7,741 nt of DNA, from assembly GCA_003649085.1 (NCBI GenBank), contig QMQV01000066.1, forward strand, positions 1 through 7,741, in the 5' to 3' direction. This document shows positions 1-5,265 of this stretch, in pieces. Position 1 is the first letter of the stretch. Each line of letters starts with the position of its first letter. Below the pieces are notes generated by a model. That model did no database searches. It saw only the letters and a program-made list of their open reading frames with translations, and had not been told where the DNA came from. The stretch is from Thermoproteota archaeon (lineage in GTDB: Archaea > Thermoproteota > Methanomethylicia > Methanomethylicales > B66-G16). The position numbers were made by a program, and so were the translations under genes.

Positions 1-426
1 CAAGCGCTTGCAAATACGATGCTAGAGAAGCTACGTGCTGAAAAAGTGTTGTGCAAGTGTTCATGCCACATGACATTGTCTACTCCTTCTCAAGCGAGAT
101 TAGTTAAGGGAAATGTTGTGGCGATAGGGGCGAGCGCAAATTGCGTTAACCCCTTATCAGGTGAAGGCATTGCCCCATCAATGCTCTCTGCCAAAATTCT
201 CTACGACTCCCTTGCACGTGGAGTTAAAGACTATGAGCGTCGTCTAAAGCTCAAAGTTGCTAAGGAAATGAAGTTTGACGAAGCGTATTCGATTCTCACG
301 AAGTTTGTGGAATCTAAGCTTACACCACTTGACTTGTTAAGCTCAATTAAGGTCTTGAGGCTAAACAGGTATGTGAATAGCATAGGACTGGCCAAATTAG
401 CTATGAAAGCTCTCGCGATAGCTTAA
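1..426 (+). CDS. Geranylgeranyl reductase-like FAD oxidoreductase, C-terminal part (5' truncated)
   Basis: The frame is open from base 1, so the gene begins upstream of the window; the ATG at 19 is internal. About 141 codons are visible before the TAA at 424-426. The stretch VNPLSGEGI followed by a helix (SMLSAKILYDSL) is the conserved second flavin-contact region of the geranylgeranyl reductase / digeranylgeranylglycerophospholipid reductase family. In archaea these enzymes saturate isoprenoid chains of membrane lipids or quinones, using FAD. The family normally reads GDAAG just before NPLTGEGI; here the sequence is GASAN, so the flavin-contacting Asp is missing. A Cys-rich segment (CKCSC) lies about 40 residues upstream. 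After the motif comes a helical tail rich in Lys and Leu, as in the family. It could be a related flavoprotein with another substrate. The family call is fairly sure; the substrate is not known. Confidence 0.7.
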   Translation, partial: QALANTMLEKLRAEKVLCKCSCHMTLSTPSQARLVKGNVVAIGASANCVNPLSGEGIAPSMLSAKILYDSLARGVKDYERRLKLKVAKEMKFDEAYSILTKFVESKLTPLDLLSSIKVLRLNRYVNSIGLAKLAMKALAIA

Positions 427-459
427 TGAGCGAGCTTTGCTTCAATAAGTAGACACGTA

Positions 460-468
460 TTAATATTT
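460..468 (+). promoter_or_regulatory. Possible TATA box for the V4R-hydrolase-methyltransferase run
   Basis: The 105-bp gap after the FAD oxidoreductase gene is AT-rich near its middle. TTAATATTT at 460-468 could serve as an archaeal TATA box, placing transcription start near 490 and giving a leader of about 40 nt to the TTG at 532. The match is imperfect and no clear BRE is seen. Read-through from the upstream gene is an equally possible source of transcription. Confidence 0.3.
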
Positions 469-518
469 GATTTAACCTTAACCAACCTTAGCTTACTCGT
501 CCATAGCTTAAAGCATTA

Positions 519-525
519 AGAGGTG
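519..525 (+). promoter_or_regulatory. Shine-Dalgarno site deciding the TTG start at 532
   Basis: AGAGGTG matches the archaeal anti-Shine-Dalgarno complement (GGAGGTGATC) and ends 6 nt before the TTG at 532. A GTG at 523 is also in frame, but it is itself part of this site and has no equally good site of its own. The same GGTG-plus-TTG pattern recurs in this window at pyrE, pyrI and pyrK, which supports the TTG. Confidence 0.6.
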
Positions 526-531
526 TGGGAT

Positions 532-1353
532 TTGTCTGAGGCAGTTGTTAAGCAGTATTTACCTAGGGAGATATTCTCGATTTCGCTTCGCCCTAAAGCT
601 AAGATCGTCGAATTTCTCGTGTATATCAGGATCAGCCGCTATAGGACAATTGTAGCTAAGGCCTTGAAGTTAATGGATCGTTTAGGCTTCAAGCTTGTTT
701 ATGGCAGCTTCTACTTTGAAGGTAGGAGGGTTAAGTGGCTTTTCTTCGTAGACATATCGAAGGCTAAGTCTTCTGTTGAAGCTTTCTATAAGGAGCTCTC
801 CTCAATACAAGGCGTTTTAGAGGTTAAGTATCAAGAAATCTACAAGCTTTTTGGAGATATATCCATCGAAATGTTTCATTATCCAACTACCATCCTAGGT
901 GAAAGATCTATCGTTTTTAGGTTTTCAGACGTTGTAAGAGCATTTAGAGCTTTGTGGGAGACATTCAGTGAAGGAGCTGCCCCCATCTTGTTTCTAATGG
1001 GTATAAACACTGGTAAAGAGCTGGCGTCTCTTATCTCAAGGTTCACTAAGCTAAGCCACGAGCAGGGCATCTCACTGTTTAAGGAGATTTCGAGAGCTGT
1101 CGGATGGGGAATTGTGGAGATAGCTGGTTTCGATAAGTCGAGGTATGAGCTTGTTGTGAGGGTGTATGATTGCTGGGAAAGCGCGGTTTCGCGTGGCTTA
1201 GCGAAATCTCCTGGATGCTACTTTACAAAGGGCATCATCAAGGGCCTAGCCGACACGTATAGTGGCTTTGAGAGCGAGGTTGAAGAAGTGAAGTGTAGAG
1301 CGCGTGGAGATGACTATTGCGAGTTTATATGTAAGGTTAAGGCAAGGAAGTGA
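532..1353 (+). CDS. ACT-like plus V4R (4-vinyl reductase) domain sensor protein
   Basis: Encodes 273 residues from the TTG. The N-terminal part (about 20-105) alternates beta strands and helices in an ACT-like order: a strand such as FLVYIR, a helix, and paired strands around GSFYFEG and WLFFVDI. A middle helical linker follows. The C-terminal part (about 197-270) is a V4R domain: C214 (VYDCW), C229 (GCYFTKG), then E251/E252, C255 and C263 in EEVKC...GDDYCEF. This is the conserved Cys/Glu set of V4R proteins such as BchJ and the sensory modules of XylR/DmpR-type regulators, where V4R binds small, often aromatic or hydrocarbon, ligands. No DNA-binding helix-turn-helix, membrane segment or signal peptide is evident. 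Only 6 nt separate it from the hydrolase gene downstream, so it may sense or help process that enzyme's substrate; this is inference. The V4R call is firm, the ACT-like call moderate. An alternative start is the GTG at 523. Confidence 0.8.
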   Translation: MSEAVVKQYLPREIFSISLRPKAKIVEFLVYIRISRYRTIVAKALKLMDRLGFKLVYGSFYFEGRRVKWLFFVDISKAKSSVEAFYKELSSIQGVLEVKYQEIYKLFGDISIEMFHYPTTILGERSIVFRFSDVVRAFRALWETFSEGAAPILFLMGINTGKELASLISRFTKLSHEQGISLFKEISRAVGWGIVEIAGFDKSRYELVVRVYDCWESAVSRGLAKSPGCYFTKGIIKGLADTYSGFESEVEEVKCRARGDDYCEFICKVKARK

Positions 1354-1359
1354 TCGCTT

Positions 1360-2049
1360 TTGAACGCAGCCCTCCTAGTCATAGATTTAGAGAAAGCTTT
1401 CGTCTTGCCGAACTCTCCATTCGAGGTTAAGGGAGCTCTAAAGACGATACCTAATTGCAAGAAGGTTATTGAAGCGTCTAGGTCACATGGCATGCCCGTC
1501 GTATATGTTAAGAGGCTTTATAGAGGAGATGGAAGCGACGTAGAGCTTGTAAGGTTAAATCAATGGCTTAACGCCGGCATGCCCCTGACCGTTACTTCAA
1601 CCGATCTGCTAAGTGCTGAGTACGTAGATGAGATTAAGCCCCAACCCGGAGATTACTTAATCGTTAAGAAGAGGTTTTCAGCATTTTTCATGACCGAGCT
1701 TGACTTGTTATTAAGGCGTCTAGGCGTTGAAGTGTTAGCTATTATCGGCACGCAAACTCCAAATTGTATAAGAGCGACGGTTTACGACGCTCTCTCCCTA
1801 GATTACGAGGTCATAATAATTGAGGACTGCACATCCTCGCAAGATGAAGAGGTGCAGAAAGCTAACATAAGAGATCTTCGAAACTTAGGTTGTATAATAA
1901 TCTCCTCCGATGAATATGTGATGTCTTTGCCAAACTTGCCTAGTAAAAGGCTTTTGAAGAGGGCTAGAGAGGTTTTAAAGTCTAAGGTAGGGCTTCCACA
2001 TAGCTTAGTCGACGTGGATGGTAGGAGAGCCGTGTTAGATAGGTGGTAA
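1360..2049 (+). CDS. Isochorismatase-family cysteine hydrolase
   Basis: Encodes 229 residues from a TTG start. GGAAGTGATC, close to the full Shine-Dalgarno sequence, overlaps the upstream stop 4 nt before it. The catalytic triad of the isochorismatase/nicotinamidase superfamily is visible: D9 in LLVIDLEKAF, K103 in VKKRFSAF (comparable to EntB KWRYSAF), and the nucleophile C136 in GTQTPNCIRAT, next to the usual cis-peptide segment. The Asp/His/His metal site of pyrazinamidase-type nicotinamidases is not apparent, so an N-carbamoyl amidase, ureide hydrolase or isochorismatase-like role is more likely than nicotinamidase. A C-terminal extension of about 45 residues, basic and Leu-rich, follows the Rossmann-like core. 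The enzyme is probably cytosolic. Its close coupling to the V4R gene suggests a shared small-molecule context. The family is certain; the substrate cannot be read from the sequence. Confidence 0.85.
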   Translation: MNAALLVIDLEKAFVLPNSPFEVKGALKTIPNCKKVIEASRSHGMPVVYVKRLYRGDGSDVELVRLNQWLNAGMPLTVTSTDLLSAEYVDEIKPQPGDYLIVKKRFSAFFMTELDLLLRRLGVEVLAIIGTQTPNCIRATVYDALSLDYEVIIIEDCTSSQDEEVQKANIRDLRNLGCIIISSDEYVMSLPNLPSKRLLKRAREVLKSKVGLPHSLVDVDGRRAVLDRW

Positions 2050-2055
2050 ATAGCT

Positions 2056-2709
2056 GTGAAAAACGTGAAGTTTGTAATTGAGCATTTAGAGCCAGTATTA
2101 AGCCGCTGGGCTTGGATTGAATATAGGCATGCATCAGAGATCGTAGGCAGAGAAAACCTCATAATAACCAACGTGAAGGATGCGCGTGAAGCCGAGAAAC
2201 TTAGGGAGCTAGCATGTGAAGTTTATAGTCAAAGCATATCGGAGCTTTTAATACCTAGGGAAAAGCTTATCGTCTTAGACCCAAAATCGGATATCCCTCT
2301 TCAACCAGAAGACATCACTGAAGACTCCTACATAGTTATAGGAGGCATATTAGGAGATCATCCACCTAAAGGCAGGACTAGGAAGCTTTTGACGAGCAAG
2401 CTCCCGGGGGCAAAAACTAGGAATATTGGTAAGAGACAGTTTTCAATTGATGGAGCAGCTTACGTAGCGAATATGGTTTCGCAAGGAGCTAACTTAAGCT
2501 CAATAAAGGTGAGAAAAAAGCTCGAAATCCTAGTTAAGCGAGATGATTTCTACGAACACGTAGTAGAGCTACCATATGCTTACCCAGTTGACGACGAGGG
2601 CAGAGTCGTGGTAAGCAAGGAGCTAATAAGATACTTAAAGAAGGGTATTGAAAAAGACGAAAAAGAGATATTGAAAACGGGACATGCGAAATCTATAGTG
2701 GATTATTGA
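2056..2709 (+). CDS. Sfm1-like SPOUT methyltransferase (COG2428 / PF04252 type)
   Basis: Encodes 217 residues from a GTG start; AGGTGG lies 9 nt upstream, inside the end of the hydrolase gene. The opening FVIEHLEP...W...EY and the later GGILGDHPPKGRTR with KRQFSIDGAA match the conserved blocks of yeast Sfm1, the SPOUT (alpha/beta-knot) protein-arginine methyltransferase that modifies ribosomal protein Rps3, and of its archaeal relatives. The GGILGDHPP loop (about residues 94-102) is the expected SAM-binding knot region. Homologues carry RNA-methyltransferase names in databases, but the characterised eukaryotic member methylates protein. The archaeal substrate is unknown to me; ribosomal protein uS3 is the natural first guess. 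It is third in a tight run with the V4R and hydrolase genes, but its function looks unrelated, so the grouping may be translational rather than metabolic. It converges with the minus-strand gene across a 3-nt gap. Confidence 0.85.
   Translation: MKNVKFVIEHLEPVLSRWAWIEYRHASEIVGRENLIITNVKDAREAEKLRELACEVYSQSISELLIPREKLIVLDPKSDIPLQPEDITEDSYIVIGGILGDHPPKGRTRKLLTSKLPGAKTRNIGKRQFSIDGAAYVANMVSQGANLSSIKVRKKLEILVKRDDFYEHVVELPYAYPVDDEGRVVVSKELIRYLKKGIEKDEKEILKTGHAKSIVDY
2651..2664 (-). terminator. Possible T-tract terminator of the ATPase cassette
   Basis: On the minus strand, 49-62 nt past the stop of the small partner gene, the sequence reads TTTTTCGTCTTTTT. Two T5 runs close together fit intrinsic archaeal termination, which needs U-rich tracts but no hairpin. 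The site lies antisense within the 3' end of the methyltransferase gene, as it must given the 3-bp convergent spacer. The A-rich Lys/Glu codons of that gene could produce the same pattern by chance. Confidence 0.3.
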
Positions 2710-2712
2710 AGT

Positions 2713-3201
2713 TTAAATATTCCTACCTAATAGTTCAAGAAGCTTCTTAGCCAAACTTTGTAGCATCTTCTTGACGTTGTTGTTTTCAAAAATTTTCTTA
2801 AGCTCTTCGCAAGCTTTGTTACTCTTAAGTTTTTCACGTTGACTTACGCTTAGCTGTTTAGTTCCTAAAACGCGTTCAAGCACATTTTCTATATCGGGGT
2901 CAAAGACTATTGCTAATACGTTTGCTTGACGATAACTAATGCCTACTAAAAGCCCTTGAAAGCCTTCAAGCTTCTGCAACCTAAAGTTTCTATTGATGTA
3001 CTCCCTCGCAACCCCTCTTTCATAATCTATGACTGCGACAAATACTTCATCCTTCTTTCTCTTAGCGTGTTCATAGACTTTCTTAATTATGCGGTCACGA
3101 CCCCACATGTAGCTATGTCTTACATTTCCCGAGACTCCATGTTTATACACCAATTCCTCCGCCATACACTTATTAGCATAACATTCAGCAAGAAGCTCCA
3201 T
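2713..3201 (-). CDS. Small ATPase-partner protein, possibly Toprim-like nuclease/effector
   Basis: Encodes 162 residues from an ATG with GAGGT 5 nt upstream (minus strand). I do not recognise a named family with certainty. It begins LLAECYAN (E6, N10), then H29 and GRDRIIKK (34-41), a strand ending in ID.E.G (D59, E61), and a second strand NVLAIVFDPDIE (N94, D101, D103, E105), followed by a Lys/Leu-rich helical tail. An N-terminal Glu after a strand followed by Asp/Glu-bearing strands resembles degenerate Toprim-like folds. Short proteins of the general form 'Y.EC.aD ... GKGNV ... D.D.G ... N.LIVL.PrlE' are known beside AAA ATPases. It lies 11 codons after the ATPase stop and in the same frame, so the two products probably work together. 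No membrane segment or signal peptide is seen. Nuclease activity is a hypothesis only. Confidence 0.6.
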   Translation of the reverse strand: MELLAECYANKCMAEELVYKHGVSGNVRHSYMWGRDRIIKKVYEHAKRKKDEVFVAVIDYERGVAREYINRNFRLQKLEGFQGLLVGISYRQANVLAIVFDPDIENVLERVLGTKQLSVSQREKLKSNKACEELKKIFENNNVKKMLQSLAKKLLELLGRNI

Positions 3202-3203
3202 GC

Positions 3204-3210
3204 CTACCTC
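3204..3210 (-). promoter_or_regulatory. Shine-Dalgarno site of the small partner gene
   Basis: GAGGTAG on the minus strand precedes the ATG at 3201. Its presence, with no start codon elsewhere in the 11-codon linker, indicates the partner is translated independently even though it is in frame with the ATPase. Confidence 0.55.
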
Positions 3211-3215
3211 TTCCC

Positions 3216-3232
3216 CAGCTCGTTGAGAGCTG
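3216..3232 (-). repeat. Intercistronic inverted repeat (6-bp stem, 5-nt loop)
   Basis: The minus strand reads CAGCTC-TCAAC-GAGCTG: a perfect 6-bp stem with a 5-nt loop. It starts 2 nt after the ATPase TAA and ends 5 nt before the Shine-Dalgarno site of the partner gene. In RNA it could slow ribosomes, influence re-initiation or mark a processing site. It is not followed by a T tract, so it does not look like a terminator. A stem of this length can occur by chance. Confidence 0.4.
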
Positions 3233-3234
3233 AT

Positions 3235-4374
3235 TTACGTGATTAAATATTGCTGTATAACTTCATTAGGCATCATATACAGGATTTCTTCAATGGTCTT
3301 CAGCTCCTTAGCTAATTTGTCTACATCTAACTCCATAGCACATGTAGTTCCTTCCGAGTTTCTATAAACGTAGTATGTTTTAATATCGCTAGCTCTATCC
3401 CAAATCCTTGAGACGAATAAAGGATTGTGTGTTGTCATAATAACGTATGAGCATTTAATTGCTTCCAATGCATAATCAATTAGCGGGTCTAAAAGAAATG
3501 GAAATACATGCGCTTCCGGTTCCTCTAGCATTAGGATAAATTTGTTTTCTAAGCCATGCACTTTAACGTAGTTAATTGTAGAGCGTAAAGCCATTAAGTA
3601 GTAGAGGCTTCTAAGCACCGAGTCAGAAATGGCTGATGGAGAGACTTCATAACCGTAGTCAAAAATTACCACATTACCTTCCCTTAAGACACGTAACTCA
3701 ACTTCCTCACTAAGATACTCCCTCAATACCCTATTTAAGCGATTAACAACATCAGGTGAACTTCTAATTACCTTAGTAACATTCCATCCAAGCTCGCTCA
3801 TTATATGTACTGGTGTAGACCTTACAAAAATCCCCCTTAAATAATGGTGAAAACTATGACCATAAGTCACATATGGCGAGACATATGCAGATATAGCTAA
3901 TCCATACCTATCATATCCATAAAGTCTTGCTTCAATCAGCCCAGCATCAGCAGAAGTTGATATTAACTTTTCACGCACATTTAGTGCTACATCTTGATAT
4001 AATGCCCTCAAATCCCAAGGTATTTCAGCATCGTTTACCGTAATCCTCAGCTTCCCTTGTTCAAAGAATACTCTAACTTTCTCTCTAATTCTTTCATGAT
4101 CTACACTGATCACTATGTCTCTGCTCAGATCGTATTGTCTGAAGATATGCATATGCTCGTCAAATCTTGCTATTAATGCTAATGGTTCGAGATCTTGGGC
4201 ATTATTATTGTACTCTTCCCTTAGTAACCTTAATTTATTAAAATAGCCTATGAATGCCATCGCATCTAAGATATTAGATTTTCCACTAGCTGGTGGTCCC
4301 AATAGTATGGTTAGTGGTCTTAATCTTAGTGTCACATTTTCAATGCTTTTGAAATTGTTAATGGTTATTTGCAT
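3235..4374 (-). CDS. SMC/OLD-like AAA ATPase (RecF-type ABC ATPase)
   Basis: Encodes 379 residues from the ATG at 4374. It opens with the family hallmark MQITINNFKSIENV. Walker A is GPPASGKS (26-33), a degenerate signature segment SPSAISDSVLR lies at 245-255, Walker B is FILMLEEPEAH (279-289) with a Glu pair, and the switch His lies in TTHNP (314-318). The middle, about 60-240, lacks a long coiled coil, so it is not an SMC or Rad50 but the compact AAA_15/AAA_21 type found in OLD nucleases and many anti-phage systems. No C-terminal Toprim domain is fused; instead a small partner gene follows in frame. An alternative start is GTG at 4389 or 4383. I prefer the ATG because homology begins there and GGTG sits 6 nt upstream. 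The ATPase class is certain; a role in defence is inferred from type and gene pairing. The gene is AT-richer than its neighbours. Confidence 0.85.
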   Translation of the reverse strand: MQITINNFKSIENVTLRLRPLTILLGPPASGKSNILDAMAFIGYFNKLRLLREEYNNNAQDLEPLALIARFDEHMHIFRQYDLSRDIVISVDHERIREKVRVFFEQGKLRITVNDAEIPWDLRALYQDVALNVREKLISTSADAGLIEARLYGYDRYGLAISAYVSPYVTYGHSFHHYLRGIFVRSTPVHIMSELGWNVTKVIRSSPDVVNRLNRVLREYLSEEVELRVLREGNVVIFDYGYEVSPSAISDSVLRSLYYLMALRSTINYVKVHGLENKFILMLEEPEAHVFPFLLDPLIDYALEAIKCSYVIMTTHNPLFVSRIWDRASDIKTYYVYRNSEGTTCAMELDVDKLAKELKTIEEILYMMPNEVIQQYLIT

Positions 4375-4422
4375 AGTAAGCACCGACACATTTGCTCTTG
4401 CTTAATCTTAATTATTTTAAAG

Positions 4423-4431
4423 TTATTTATA
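4423..4431 (-). promoter_or_regulatory. TATA box for the ATPase cassette
   Basis: On the minus strand the sequence is TATAAATAA, a near-ideal archaeal TATA box. Transcription would start near 4401, giving a leader of about 27 nt to the ATG at 4374 with room for its Shine-Dalgarno site. A second AT-rich block (TTTAAAATAATT, about 4408-4419) is an alternative that would give a start close to the GTG at 4389. Confidence 0.55.
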
Positions 4432-4462
4432 CTTAGGATTTGATTGATGCATAGAAGAAGTG

Positions 4463-4471
4463 CTTATTTAT
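4463..4471 (+). promoter_or_regulatory. TATA box for pyrF, probably leaderless
   Basis: CTTATTTAT is centred about 25 nt before the pyrF ATG at 4492, the usual TATA-to-start-site distance in archaea. No convincing Shine-Dalgarno site precedes this ATG (only GAAG). A leaderless pyrF transcript is therefore the simplest reading. The 117-bp gap also holds the divergent ATPase promoter, about 40 bp away, so the two could interfere. Confidence 0.45.
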
Positions 4472-4491
4472 TTGCTTAGAGCTTACGAAGT

Positions 4492-5265
4492 ATGGCGTTG
4501 GTTAAGTTGTTTTTTAAGGAAGCTTTAAAGAAAATCGCTGAAATTAAGGGCGCAAGAGTAGTATTGGCTCTTGATCTTCAAGAAAACGTCTACACCAAAC
4601 CTAAAAATGTTCGTATTGGGTTTAGGCAAGCGCTCTTGGCGAAGGCATACGATGTGGTGTCAGCAGTAGAAAGCTATGTGGTTGCAGTTAAGATAGGTTT
4701 GCCGCTGGTGCTTGATGTAGGCTTAGACGGCGTTGAACAGCTTATTAACTCCTTTAAGCCTAAAATGCTTTTCATATGTGACTTTAAGATAGCAGATGTA
4801 GGTTTCATCAACAAGCTAGTTGTTAACCAAGTCTTTTCAACTGGTTTCGACGCGGTAATAGCGCACTCAGCGATAGGTGTAGAAGAAGGTATTAAGCCGA
4901 TCTCTGAACTAGCTCATAGCCTTGACAAAGGCGTCTTGGCTGTTTGCGCGATGACGCATCCAGGTGCTCAAAACTTCTTAAACAAGCACTTTATGGAGCT
5001 GTTAAAGCTCGCATATGAAGCTGAAGTAGACGGATTCATTTTGCCTGCGACATATCCTGAATATATTTCTGAAGCTAGAAGGCTCTATGCGGATGCATTA
5101 ATATTATCTCCAGGAGTTGGTGTTCAAGGAGCAGCTTATGGATCAGCAATAAAAGCTGGGGCAGATTTTGAGATTGTGGGCAGAGCCATATATGGTGCTT
5201 CAAACCCTAGGAAGGCAGCTGAAGATGTGGTGAAGGCAATTGAAGAAGCTACTAAACAGAGATGA
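4492..5265 (+). CDS. pyrF: Orotidine 5'-phosphate decarboxylase
   Basis: Catalyses OMP to UMP, the last step of de novo pyrimidine synthesis; cytosolic TIM barrel, normally a dimer. The 257 residues carry the family core: D28 in VLALDL, K67 in VVAVKIGLPL, the catalytic D97-K99-D102 set in CDFKIADVG, the phosphate-loop segment LSPGVGVQG (205-213) and VGRAIYGA (229-236) with R231 for phosphate. D28 and K67 are 39 residues apart, about 17 more than in the Methanothermobacter enzyme (D20, K42), so there is an insert after the first strand. The length is accordingly above the usual 210-230 of archaeal PyrF. The ATG at 4492 has no good Shine-Dalgarno site and fits leaderless expression. It overlaps pyrE by 26 nt, implying translational coupling. 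Confidence 0.93.
   Translation: MALVKLFFKEALKKIAEIKGARVVLALDLQENVYTKPKNVRIGFRQALLAKAYDVVSAVESYVVAVKIGLPLVLDVGLDGVEQLINSFKPKMLFICDFKIADVGFINKLVVNQVFSTGFDAVIAHSAIGVEEGIKPISELAHSLDKGVLAVCAMTHPGAQNFLNKHFMELLKLAYEAEVDGFILPATYPEYISEARRLYADALILSPGVGVQGAAYGSAIKAGADFEIVGRAIYGASNPRKAAEDVVKAIEEATKQR
5229..5236 (+). promoter_or_regulatory. Shine-Dalgarno site of pyrE within pyrF
   Basis: GGTGAAGG lies inside the last codons of pyrF, with its GGTGA core ending 6 nt before the TTG at 5240. It supports that TTG as the pyrE start and hence the 26-nt overlap of the two genes. Confidence 0.55.

Noticed and set aside
19..21. ATG as a real start for the first gene
   Set aside because: The frame is open to base 1 and the family is about 350-450 residues long, so this Met is internal to a truncated gene.
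1360..2049. Nicotinamidase (pncA) name for the cysteine hydrolase
   Set aside because: The triad is shared across the superfamily, but the metal-binding Asp/His/His pattern of PncA-type enzymes is not apparent, so a specific name is not supported.
1803..2171. Long minus-strand open frame across the hydrolase and methyltransferase genes
   Set aside because: It is antisense to two well-recognised genes, and its translation is Ser/Thr/Leu-rich without domain patterns; a coding shadow.
2737..2748. Perfect 12-bp palindrome AAGAAGCTTCTT near the convergent junction
   Set aside because: It has no loop and encodes the Lys/Leu tail of the small protein; AAGCTT-type sequences are frequent in this window, so chance and codon use explain it.
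2956..3246. Plus-strand open frame of 96 codons opposite the small partner gene
   Set aside because: No motif or plausible ribosome site; it overlaps the minus-strand gene, which has a Shine-Dalgarno site, operon context and an internal motif pattern.
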